DNA from: Fusibacillus kribbianus | GTDB lineage: Bacteria; Bacillota; Clostridia; Lachnospirales; Lachnospiraceae | DNA length: 64,000 nt | Reading direction: 5' to 3' | Assembly: GCF_030053595.1 (NCBI RefSeq) | Contig: NZ_JASGBQ010000008.1 | Location: 1-64,000, forward strand | In this document: positions 32,265 through 40,284 of the stretch, in pieces | Numbering within the stretch: the first letter of the stretch is position 1 | Layout: the number at the start of each line of letters is the position of its first letter | Program-made: the position numbers and the translations under genes | The notes under the pieces: generated by a model | Database searches by the model: none | What the model was told of the DNA's origin: nothing | Seen by the model: only the letters and a program-made list of their open reading frames with translations

Positions 32265-34702
32265 GCTTCGCCCACTTCCTCCGGCTTCGTCGTCATTACC
32301 CGGTAAAGCTCGGTATCTTTCGGGAAGCGGTCTACAAAGGGCAGTACCACGTTTCCGTAGAAGATAAGTCCCTCGCCCGCTTCGGTGTGGGTAACGTACT
32401 TCATCTGCTGCGGGGAAATGTTAAGCTGCTTTGCAAGGATAGCCCGGTCGCCTGCCGCTTGATTGAGCATGAGGACAAAATCAGAGTTTTCAAAGATATT
32501 TTCCACTTCGCGGCTGCTAAGTAAGTCTTTAACGTTCTGCGTAATGGCTGTGGGTATGCCGCCCCACTTTCTGAAACGCTTCCAAATCTCCACGCTGTAA
32601 GCGGCGGTCTGTTCCTCTTTCAGAAGCAAGTGAAATTCGTCCATATAGTAGCGTGTGGATTTCTTTTCTGCCCGGTTGACCGTTACCCTGTTCCATACCT
32701 GGTCCTGCACAATGAGCATACCCAACTTTTTAAGCTGCTTTCCAAGCTGTTTAATATCAAAGCAGACAAGGCGGTTTGAAAGCTCTACATTCGTCCTGTG
32801 GTTAAAGACGTTAAGGCTTCCCGATACATAAAGCTCCAACGCCGACGCGATCCGCGCCGCTTCCGGCTCCGGCTGCCGTAAAAGCTCGTCGTAGAGGTCG
32901 CCCAAAATCGGCATATTTGCCGGGTCGGGGTTTGCTAAAAACGGGCGGTACACGTTTCTTACAGCGCGGTCAATGACCGTCTTATCAATCGGCTGCAAGC
33001 CCTCCTTGCCGCCAATGACAAGCTCACACAAGGACAGGATAAAATCAGATTTCAGCGCAAGGGGGCTGTCGTCCTCGGAATAGTTGAGGTTAATATCCAT
33101 AGGGTTCACATACTGGGGCTTCCCGTCAATGCCCTTGCCCGTAGACGACAAACGGATAACTTGACCGTTCAGACGCTGCACAAGGGAGAAATACTCGGCT
33201 TCCGGGTCGCAGATGATAATATCGTCGTCCGTAATGAGGAAAGCATTTGTCATTTCCCGTTTCGCTGCAAAGGATTTCCCGCTTCCCGGCGTTCCCAAGA
33301 TAAGCCCATTCGGATTTTTAAGCTGCTTGCGGTCGCAGAGTATCATGTTGTTTGAAAGAGCATTCAGCCCGTAATAGAGGGCTGCGCCTGTCTGGAAAAG
33401 CTCCTGCGTGATAAAGGGGATAAAAATAGCGGTGCTGCTTGTCGTCAGCCCTCTTTGAATAGGGATAAGGTTTTCCCCAAGAGGGATAGAGGACATAAGC
33501 CCCGCTTCCTGCTGATAGTCAAGGCGCGTCAAAGCGCAGTTATATTTCTGTGCAATGCCCGCCGCTGCGAAAATGTCATTTTCCAGTTTCCGCTTCGTGT
33601 CCGCCATGTTTACCACAAGGAACGTAAGAAGAAACATACGCTCGTTTCGGCTCTGCAAATCCTGTAAGAGATTTTTCGCTTCGCTGCCGAAAGTGGCAAG
33701 GTCAGAGGGAATAATATCCATGTCATAGCCGCTGCGTACTGCTTTTTTCTGTTCCTCAATCTTCATCTTGTCAAGGTCTGTGATTTTCCGCTTGATAGTC
33801 TTGATTGCTTCGGTCTGGTCGATACTGCGGATATGCAGATTGACGATAACGCCCGTTTCCAAGTCCAGAATGTCGGCAAGCATACGGTCATTCAGTTCCG
33901 GCGCAAGGATTTCAAGGAATGATACCGCGCCTATTTTTCTACCCATGCGGAAATAGCGTCCCTCGCCAAAATGGAAAGAGGACGGGGCGATAAAGTCCTT
34001 TGTACTAAGCCCGGACGGGGCAAGCCATGAAAAATCAAAGGAAAACGGCTTGCCCTCCGGGTGGAATACGCCATGCAGCACGTTCAGCCGTTCATAGCCC
34101 GTCATAGGTCGGGCAGACGCGCCAAGTACCTTAAAATTGTTCAGCACGTCGGTTTCAATACGGGAAAGGCGGGCTTTTGCCGCCGCCGGATTGTCTGCTT
34201 CGATACTGAATGTGATGTACTTGTGCTTCACAAGCCCGTTGTTGCCTTTGGAAAGCTGATTTTTCAGCATATCCGAATACTCGGTGCGGATAGAGTTGAA
34301 AGCGTCGTCCTGCGCGGGAATATTGATAGCTTTCTCTGCCTGCTCCCGCTGCGTCCCTTGATTGATGAAAGAAAGCTGCACCGAAACGGAAGCGTCAAAG
34401 TAGTTGAGAAAATCGCACCAGTTTTCAAAAATGGCGGTCTTGTCGTCTGCCTGTGCAAGCTGATAGTTAATATCTTCAAAGGCAATGGATTTACTGTATT
34501 TCTTTTCCGATACCTTGCATATCCCGTCCGGGTACATGGTAAGGTAGGGGATTGTCTGCTGCGCGGTGTGGGCTTTCCCGTCGCCCTTTGCCTGCCGGAT
34601 AACCTCGGCAATCTGCTTTTTCTCGGCGCGGGAGAGCTTGCGGGGCGGGTTAGCCCCGGCGTTTCTTTTTCCCGCTGCCTTTTTTGTAGGTTCCTTTTGC
34701 AA
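32261..34702 (-). CDS. virB4: VirB4-like conjugation ATPase
   Basis: 813 residues, homologous to ICE1 VirB4 through its length (IPYLTMYPDGICKVSEKKYSKS; YDMDIIPSDLATF). Walker A GTPGSGKSFAAKRE, Walker B YYMDEFHLLL, and NQAAGDRAILAKQLNISPQQ near the end. A frame open to 34885 exists, but the TTG at 34702 has AAAGGAGG 9 bp upstream and gives a start like those of relatives. Overlaps prgI by 53 bp. Confidence 0.93.
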   Translation of the reverse strand: MQKEPTKKAAGKRNAGANPPRKLSRAEKKQIAEVIRQAKGDGKAHTAQQTIPYLTMYPDGICKVSEKKYSKSIAFEDINYQLAQADDKTAIFENWCDFLNYFDASVSVQLSFINQGTQREQAEKAINIPAQDDAFNSIRTEYSDMLKNQLSKGNNGLVKHKYITFSIEADNPAAAKARLSRIETDVLNNFKVLGASARPMTGYERLNVLHGVFHPEGKPFSFDFSWLAPSGLSTKDFIAPSSFHFGEGRYFRMGRKIGAVSFLEILAPELNDRMLADILDLETGVIVNLHIRSIDQTEAIKTIKRKITDLDKMKIEEQKKAVRSGYDMDIIPSDLATFGSEAKNLLQDLQSRNERMFLLTFLVVNMADTKRKLENDIFAAAGIAQKYNCALTRLDYQQEAGLMSSIPLGENLIPIQRGLTTSSTAIFIPFITQELFQTGAALYYGLNALSNNMILCDRKQLKNPNGLILGTPGSGKSFAAKREMTNAFLITDDDIIICDPEAEYFSLVQRLNGQVIRLSSTGKGIDGKPQYVNPMDINLNYSEDDSPLALKSDFILSLCELVIGGKEGLQPIDKTVIDRAVRNVYRPFLANPDPANMPILGDLYDELLRQPEPEAARIASALELYVSGSLNVFNHRTNVELSNRLVCFDIKQLGKQLKKLGMLIVQDQVWNRVTVNRAEKKSTRYYMDEFHLLLKEEQTAAYSVEIWKRFRKWGGIPTAITQNVKDLLSSREVENIFENSDFVLMLNQAAGDRAILAKQLNISPQQMKYVTHTEAGEGLIFYGNVVLPFVDRFPKDTELYRVMTTKPEEVGEA

Positions 34703-35054
34703 TCTCTGATACCTCCTTTTCCAATTTTCTCTGCCGTTCCAATACGGCGTATAAATTCTGTGTCTGATAGGGTCGCTCTTTGGGGGCAATGAATTTTGTC
34801 TGTATGATGTGCTTTGCCACCACTTCAAGGGGCTGCTCGTGTTTCTCATACATGGCGAACAGGAAACAGGGCAGCATGACCGCAATCATTACCACCGACG
34901 CAAGGCTTGTGCCTGCGCTGTCTTTGAGCAAAAAGAAAAGCGGAAGTCCTAAGATAAGGGCAACCGCAAAACAAATGATTTGCCGTTTTGTAAGGTTGAA
35001 AGCAACCTTTGTTTTGACTTTGGATAAGTCTTTCGGTACGGGTACATACGCCAA
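34650..35054 (-). CDS. prgI: PrgI-family channel protein
   Basis: 134 residues: AYVPVPKDLSKVKTKVAFNL then two membrane helices (ICFAVALILGLPLFFLL, VVMIAVMLPCFLFAMYE) and a basic tail. The start is TTG at 35054 with AGGAGG 7 bp upstream; there is no ATG. VirB3-like partner of VirB4. Confidence 0.9.
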   Translation of the reverse strand: MAYVPVPKDLSKVKTKVAFNLTKRQIICFAVALILGLPLFFLLKDSAGTSLASVVMIAVMLPCFLFAMYEKHEQPLEVVAKHIIQTKFIAPKERPYQTQNLYAVLERQRKLEKEVSEIAKGTYKKGSGKKKRRG

Positions 35055-35094
35055 GCGTAAACCTCCTTTCTGCGGGGAAAAGCCCCGCGGTCTT

Positions 35095-35964
35095 TTAATG
35101 TGCGTTGAATATGGATTTTGCCAGTGCGCCGGATTTGAACAGGGAGAAGCAGAGAATAACGGTGTAAGCTGCAAGGGAGAAAATCGCGCTGTGCAGGTTA
35201 TCCGCTATAATCATGCTGTTTACCAAAACCGCATAAATGCCGACGCATACCATAATCAGAAAGCCTTGAAAACCGATAGCGAACAGGGCTTTTAGGTAGT
35301 TGTTTCCTATCTGTCCCCACTCTCGATTTGTCATTGTTGCAAACGGGATAGGCGATACCGAACAGTAAAGGTAAATTTCTATCATTCTGCCGTAGAGGAT
35401 AACGGTTATCAATACGGACATGATTTTCATGCACAAGCTCACAAGGCTTGTTTCCATGACAAGTAAGAGCAGTTCGGGGATTTCCATTGCTTCAAGCCCG
35501 TCCTGCATGGAGCCAAGGGCGGCGGCAACGTCTATATTCGTGTTGCCGCCGATTACCCCCGACGCGCCGGAAACAACGTGTTGCGCCATATCGAACACCG
35601 CCATAGTAATATCAAAGGTGTGCGTAACAAGATAGACTGCGACAAACGCCTTGAATATCCACTTGAAAAACATGAACGTGTCAATATCGTGCATATTGTT
35701 CTTTTCCGTTACCATGCTGATTAGCTCGTAGCATAGGACATAGGTAATGACAAGCCCCGCAATCGGGACAATCACGTTTTCCGATAACGTCCTTATCATG
35801 GAAAATACGTTTGCGTTCCACGCTTGCGGGGTCCTGCCTACCTCTGCGGCGATAGTGCCGACTTTTTCGTTTACGTCCCCGAACATAGATGACAGATTAC
35901 CGTTTATGGCTCCGATAAGGATTTCCTTTATCCATTCGTTAATCGCGTCAAGTATGCTCTGCAT
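35095..35964 (-). CDS. trbL: TrbL/VirB6-like channel protein
   Basis: 289 residues, about six transmembrane helices, homologous across its length to ICE1 TrbL (WIKEILIGAINGNLSSMFGDVNEKV; GRTPQAWNANVFSMIRTLSE). ATG at 35964, 19 bp after the maff2 stop, with an AAAGG-like site. Intact, but with maff2 broken and virD4 lost, ICE2 is unlikely to transfer on its own. Confidence 0.92.
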   Translation of the reverse strand: MQSILDAINEWIKEILIGAINGNLSSMFGDVNEKVGTIAAEVGRTPQAWNANVFSMIRTLSENVIVPIAGLVITYVLCYELISMVTEKNNMHDIDTFMFFKWIFKAFVAVYLVTHTFDITMAVFDMAQHVVSGASGVIGGNTNIDVAAALGSMQDGLEAMEIPELLLLVMETSLVSLCMKIMSVLITVILYGRMIEIYLYCSVSPIPFATMTNREWGQIGNNYLKALFAIGFQGFLIMVCVGIYAVLVNSMIIADNLHSAIFSLAAYTVILCFSLFKSGALAKSIFNAH

Positions 35965-35983
35965 AAGCCTTTACCCGCTTATC

Positions 35984-36067
35984 TTAACCGAACAGCCCGG
36001 AAAGCAGCGGTACAAGGGTCATGCCGATAAGGGCAACGCCGCCGCCCGCCATGAGCTGTTTCATCCC
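35984..36067 (-). pseudogene. maff2 3' fragment
   Basis: Translates as GMKQLMAGGGVALIGMTLVPLLSGLFG and stop, matching the last 27 residues of ICE1 Maff2 (GMKQLMAGGGIIVIGTTLIPLLSGLF). The preceding sequence diverges at about 36068, and the 5' half is not found in the window. Broken by the IME at 36.07-41.9 kb. Confidence 0.85.
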
Positions 36068-36098
36068 CAATTAGGTGTAAAAACTCTGCTCGATGGCG
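36037..36098. repeat. 16-bp inverted repeat at the maff2/IME junction
   Basis: CGCCGCCGCCCGCCAT (36037-36052, inside maff2) and ATGGCGGGCGGCGGCG (36083-36098, on the IME side) are perfect inverses separated by 30 bp. The sequence encodes MAGGG of Maff2, so the IME end carries a copy of its own target in the opposite orientation. Confidence 0.65.
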
Positions 36099-36158
36099 GG
36101 CGGCGGCGTACAAAAAATCTATATGGTGTTGTTAAGAGAACCGTCCCGGCGGGACAGG

Positions 36159-37829
36159 TCAGGCAGTGACCTGTTCCACCTCCGGGATGGGTTTGAGATT
36201 AAAATGAATTTCGATAGAAATGTGTCTTGTTTTATCTTCGTCAATGCGCTCATGCACAACGATTTCTTTGATTAAGCGGTTGAGGGTGGCTGCGTCCAGC
36301 TCTGTGATGTTGGCGTATTCCTGAATGGCTTCCACCCATTGTTTTGCATCATTGGCAAGCTGGACTTCATCGGACAGCCGCTTTCTGCCCTCGGACACTT
36401 TTGTTTTAAGCTCCGTCTGCTCGGTCTGTGTCTTTTCCAGCATGGTGTTGAAATTCTGCTCACTGATACGCCCTGCAATCATATCCTCATAAAGCCGCAT
36501 GACCATTTTGTCCAGAACCTCAATCCGTTCCTCGTCCCTTGTAAGGGAGCGTTCCATTGCTTCCCGCTGTTCCCGCTGCTCGGCTTCACAGGTATTGGTC
36601 AGGCGGTCGGCAACCGCTTCCCCGTCCATCAGGGCAGCTCTGGCACATTCCCGGATTTTCCGCAGCACATGGCTGTAAAGGGTGTCATAATCAATCCGGT
36701 GCTGGGTGCAGTGGTTCTTTCCAAAGGCATTGTAGGTCTTGCAGGAGTAAATCCGCTGGGGATGTTTAGCGTTTGTGTAGCGTACCGTCAGCGACTTCCC
36801 ACACTCGCCGCATTTTAACAGTCCGGCAAACAGGCTGATTTCATTGGTCTGCCCCGGACGCTGGCGGGATTTCAGCTTGTTCTGCACAATGTCAAAGCTC
36901 ATGCTGTCAATCAGCGGTTCATGCTGTCCCTCCACCACAATCCAGTCCTCCGGCTTCTTTTCCCCAATCGTGCCGATTTTGAAGCGGTAGTCCTTTTTCT
37001 GGGAAGCAATCGCCCCGGTGTAGACGGGATTCATCAAAAGGTCTTTGATAACGGAGAAGTCCCACATATACCGCCCGTTTTCTGGGTCTTTCTTTTCCCA
37101 TTTGGTGCGGGTATTGCGAAGCCCCCGTTCCCGGTTCCACCATGTAGGGCAGGGGATTTTTTCTTTCTCCAGCCGTCTGCGGATATAGTTCGGACCATGA
37201 CCGTTCAGGGCATATCCGAAAATCAGCCGCACAATCGGGGCGGTTTCCTCGTCAATGAGCAGATGGTTTTTGTCCTCCGGGTCTTTCCGATACCCAAACG
37301 GGGCAAGACACCCGGTAAACTGTCCTTTCTGCGCTTTCAGAAGATAAGAGGAATGGACTTTCTTGGAAATATCCTTGCTGTACATCTCGTTCAGGATATT
37401 CTTGAACGGGGCAATGTCGTTGTTATCCCGCAGGGTGTCGATGCCGTCATTCATGGCGATATAGCGGACACCGTTTCTTGGGAAAAAGTCCTCAATCAAA
37501 TGCCCGGTTTGCAGATAATTACGCCCCAGTCGGCTGAGGTCTTTCGTGATGACAAGGTTGATCTGCCTGCGCTCAATGGCTCTCAACATTCTCTGTAGGT
37601 CAGGACGCTCCATGTTAAGACCTGTGAAGCCATCGTCCTGATAGACTGCCACAACCTCCCATCCCTGCTTTTCGCAGTATTTTTCCAGCATATCACGCTG
37701 GTTTGCGATACTGGCACTTTCGCCTTGCAGGTCATCGTCCTTTGACAGCCTGCAATAGACCGCCGCACGATAACCCCCGGCAAGTGCCGAACCGATTGTT
37801 CTGTATTCCATTTCGTTCATCATAGCCAT
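36159..37829 (-). CDS. Large serine recombinase of IME1
   Basis: 556 residues. YRAAVYCRLSKDDDLQGESAS places the catalytic serine at 29; VITKDLSRLGRNYLQTGHLIE and the recombinase domain (PFGYRKDPEDKNHLLIDEETAPIVRLIF) follow; zinc ribbon CGECGKSLTVRY..IYSCKTY..CTQHRI near 355-395; C-terminal coiled coil. TnpX-family, expected to integrate into maff2. Start ATG overlaps the TnpW stop (TAAATGG). The gene ends 60 bp from the inverted repeat. Confidence 0.92.
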   Translation of the reverse strand: MAMMNEMEYRTIGSALAGGYRAAVYCRLSKDDDLQGESASIANQRDMLEKYCEKQGWEVVAVYQDDGFTGLNMERPDLQRMLRAIERRQINLVITKDLSRLGRNYLQTGHLIEDFFPRNGVRYIAMNDGIDTLRDNNDIAPFKNILNEMYSKDISKKVHSSYLLKAQKGQFTGCLAPFGYRKDPEDKNHLLIDEETAPIVRLIFGYALNGHGPNYIRRRLEKEKIPCPTWWNRERGLRNTRTKWEKKDPENGRYMWDFSVIKDLLMNPVYTGAIASQKKDYRFKIGTIGEKKPEDWIVVEGQHEPLIDSMSFDIVQNKLKSRQRPGQTNEISLFAGLLKCGECGKSLTVRYTNAKHPQRIYSCKTYNAFGKNHCTQHRIDYDTLYSHVLRKIRECARAALMDGEAVADRLTNTCEAEQREQREAMERSLTRDEERIEVLDKMVMRLYEDMIAGRISEQNFNTMLEKTQTEQTELKTKVSEGRKRLSDEVQLANDAKQWVEAIQEYANITELDAATLNRLIKEIVVHERIDEDKTRHISIEIHFNLKPIPEVEQVTA

Positions 37830-38027
37830 TTACCCACACAATCCAGACGGTATCTGGCTCTTTTGAACCTCATCTTCATTATAGCCTATATCTTTCTTTT
37901 TAGCAAGATATTCTTTTGCATTTGTCTTTCCGTATTTCTGGGAAATCAGGCTGACGAACACATCAGTGGCGTCAAGCTCCCCGTCAAATACAGTGGTCAC
38001 ATGAATCTCTGTTTTGTTTTTTGCCAT
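37830..38027 (-). CDS. tnpW: TnpW-like transposon protein
   Basis: 65 residues; IHVTTVFDGELDATDVFVSLISQKYG matches the TnpW proteins encoded beside TnpX in Tn4451-like elements. Function not known. GGAGG lies 8 bp before the ATG; immediately upstream of and touching the recombinase gene. Confidence 0.7.
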   Translation of the reverse strand: MAKNKTEIHVTTVFDGELDATDVFVSLISQKYGKTNAKEYLAKKKDIGYNEDEVQKSQIPSGLCG

Positions 38028-38071
38028 AGGCAGTTATCCTCCATACATGAAAATAGCCAGACAGAGGGTGT

Positions 38072-38259
38072 CGGCAACGAAGTCCGGCAACGGACTTCAA
38101 AAGACCTTGCAAACAATCTCAATCTGGCGATGGTTACTATTTATACTTTTCTTTTATTTTTTTGTTGTTTTGGTTGTTATAAGGGAGAAAAGCCCGGAAA
38201 TAAGGGGTTTTTCCCGGCAACCGGCTCGGCAACGGGATAACAACAGGGGGTGCAACGGG
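38072..38259. repeat. CGGCAACGG iterons, possible IME1 origin
   Basis: CGGCAACG units at 38072, 38085, 38215 (CGGCAACCGG), 38227 and GCAACGGG at 38252, with a perfect inverted repeat GAAGTCCG/CGGACTTC at 38079-38098. AT-rich DNA (38140-38180) lies between. Position next to VapE/primase genes suits an origin of replication or a recombinase accessory site. Confidence 0.5.
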
Positions 38260-38268
38260 CTGTCCTTT

Positions 38269-39663
38269 TCAGAATGGAAGCTCCATCTGTTCTGTGACCT
38301 CCACAAAACCGTCCATCGTTTTTTCAGACGGGTTGCCGGAGTCCGTTGCCGGGTTTTCACGCTCCCAGCCCTTTTGTCTGCCATATTCGGAAAACATTCT
38401 TGGGTTTGGGAAGTACCGCCAGCTGGAAATGCACTGGTTCATAATCTCGTTGATTTCCCGGATTTCCCATTGCTTCGGCTCGTCAAAAGCATGGTTCAAG
38501 GCTTCCTTATAGAGCTGCTTGGAGCAGACCATGCTCCCGGTGTATTTATCAAGATACGCCTGTATCATCCCGGCTTTGGTGTCCTCCGGCATAAAATCCC
38601 GCTGGTGTTCTTTGAGATACCGCTGCATGGCGGGGCTGAAAGCCAGCTTGAACCTGCCGCTTTTATAAATCTCCATCGCTTCCGCCCACATCTGCCCGAT
38701 ATAGGCTCTGGAAGCGGCTTCATCCTCCAAAATGTGAACTTCCGCCTGCTCCGGGTACACCATGACCGGGATAAAGCGGCGGTTGCCGGAACGGTCAAGG
38801 GGCAGGAAGTCAAGGGCATTGGAAGTGCCGCCAAACACGCACTGACGGGGGCGGTCTGCCGGGTGGGTTTCATAAGGTATCTTGTAGACCTCTTTCTGCC
38901 GGCTTAAAAATGACTTGATTTCCTCAATGCTCTTGGCGTTGGCGGTTGCCATCATTTCCGACATTTCAATAATCCAGTGACCTTGCAGCTTGCGGTACAC
39001 ATTGTCATCGTCCAGCTTCCGCAAATCATCGGAGAACCACTCGTCCCGGACTGCCAGCAGCCGGAAGAAGGTGGACTTTCCAGCCCCCTGACCGCCTACC
39101 AGACAGAGCATGATTTCAAACTTGCACCCCGGCTGAAAGGCTCGTGAGATTGCACCCAGCAGGAACAGCTTCAACGCTTCATAGGTGTAATCGTCTGCGT
39201 CAGCCCCCAGAAAGTGCCGCAGGCAGAAGCGGATTCGCTCTGTCCCGTCCCACACAAGGGTATTGAGATAGTCCCGGATGGGATGGTACTTGTTTTCATT
39301 CGCCACAATCCCGATGGCGTTATCAATCTTTTTCTCATTGGTAAGCCCGTAGGTTTCTTCCAGATAAAGAAGCAGATACTTCATGTCCGTATCGTTCAGG
39401 GCGGTGCTTTCTCTGTGAAAACCGATGGGCTTTATGATGTCCTTGCGGTCAGTCAGGATGTTGTATGCGATAGCCCCTGAAAGCAGAGGGTCACGTTGGA
39501 ATACGGTCAGGCAGTTCCGTATGCTCTGACGGACACCGCCTTTCTCGGTGGTTTCCAGCCCCGCCTTGATTTCCTCAACGCTCTGGGGCGGCTGCATGGC
39601 GTTCATAGTGTTTTTTAGTTCTTGCTGCGTCTGCGGCTGCAAGTTCTGCCATTCGCTGTTCAA
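38269..39663 (-). CDS. VapE-family replication ATPase
   Basis: 464 residues of the virulence-associated E family: LVGGQGAGKSTFFRLLAVRDEWFSDDL is the Walker A region, WIIEMSEMMATANAKSIEEIKSFLSRQ and QCVFGGTSNALDFLPLDRSGNRRFIPV follow. These are superfamily 3-like helicases used by phage satellites and IMEs for self-replication, with the CHC2 primase. The start is TTG (AAGGATG upstream), overlapping the primase gene end by 89 bp; ATG at 39606 is the alternative. Confidence 0.87.
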   Translation of the reverse strand: MNSEWQNLQPQTQQELKNTMNAMQPPQSVEEIKAGLETTEKGGVRQSIRNCLTVFQRDPLLSGAIAYNILTDRKDIIKPIGFHRESTALNDTDMKYLLLYLEETYGLTNEKKIDNAIGIVANENKYHPIRDYLNTLVWDGTERIRFCLRHFLGADADDYTYEALKLFLLGAISRAFQPGCKFEIMLCLVGGQGAGKSTFFRLLAVRDEWFSDDLRKLDDDNVYRKLQGHWIIEMSEMMATANAKSIEEIKSFLSRQKEVYKIPYETHPADRPRQCVFGGTSNALDFLPLDRSGNRRFIPVMVYPEQAEVHILEDEAASRAYIGQMWAEAMEIYKSGRFKLAFSPAMQRYLKEHQRDFMPEDTKAGMIQAYLDKYTGSMVCSKQLYKEALNHAFDEPKQWEIREINEIMNQCISSWRYFPNPRMFSEYGRQKGWERENPATDSGNPSEKTMDGFVEVTEQMELPF

Positions 39664-40219
39664 GCTGTATCACATCCTTTCCGTAGTCCGTAATCAAATC
39701 CGCTTTTTCCTCTGTTTCCCCGAACAGCAGCACATCCAGCAGATATTCCACTTGGGCTTGCTTCTGTAAGGCTTCCACAAACCGGGGATGAAAGGCTTCC
39801 TCCGGGGAGTGCGGGGCGTAGTCCGTTCTCCATGCCATCAGCAGATGGAGATAATCGGCAAGAATACGGAAGCAGCGATTCTTTGCTTCCTGAAACTGTT
39901 CCTCCGGGGATTTCTGCCGGGTCTTGGGCTTTTTTACCTTTCCCGGCGGTTTCCAGTCCTCATAGGAAAGCCCGAAGTCCTGTGCCAGCTGTACGGCGGC
40001 TTCTTTCTTTCCCAGCCCATACAGGGCGGCGGCAAAATCAATCACATCCCCATCCGCACCGCAGCCGAAGCAATGGTAACGCCGATCCAGCTTCATGCTT
40101 GGGGTTTTATCGTTATGGAACGGGCAGCAAGCCATCCCGTTCCGACCTACATGGATTCCATAATACTCCGCAGCCTGTCTTGTTGTGACGGACTGCTTCA
40201 CAGCTTCGAATACATTCAA
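39575..40219 (-). CDS. CHC2 zinc-finger DNA primase-like protein
   Basis: 214 residues. CCPFHNDKTPSMKLDRRYHCFGCGADGDVIDF gives the CHC2 zinc ligands C32, H35, C50, C53. No TOPRIM catalytic domain follows, so it is only the DNA-binding part of a DnaG-type primase plus a helical C-terminus; VapE probably supplies the rest. TTG start with AGGAGG 8 bp before it. Confidence 0.85.
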   Translation of the reverse strand: MNVFEAVKQSVTTRQAAEYYGIHVGRNGMACCPFHNDKTPSMKLDRRYHCFGCGADGDVIDFAAALYGLGKKEAAVQLAQDFGLSYEDWKPPGKVKKPKTRQKSPEEQFQEAKNRCFRILADYLHLLMAWRTDYAPHSPEEAFHPRFVEALQKQAQVEYLLDVLLFGETEEKADLITDYGKDVIQLEQRMAELAAADAARTKKHYERHAAAPER

Positions 40220-40284
40220 ATCTATCCCTCCTTGAAAATAAGAAAAGCACCTGACATTCTCTAATTGAAAATGGCAAGTGCCTG

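Larger units (their letters stand above)
25857..36067. mobile_element. ICE2: incomplete Tn1549/CTn-type ICE remnant
   Basis: Minus-strand block from trbL to topoisomerase III with gene order matching ICE1 (Maff2, TrbL, PrgI, VirB4, MTase, P60/CHAP, DUF4315, DUF4366, Cys-rich), plus topB. No VirD4, relaxase or recombinase of its own is present: the left is cut by ICE1 and the right by an IME in maff2. Lower GC than ICE1 and lacking the ICE1 palindrome. Confidence 0.75.
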
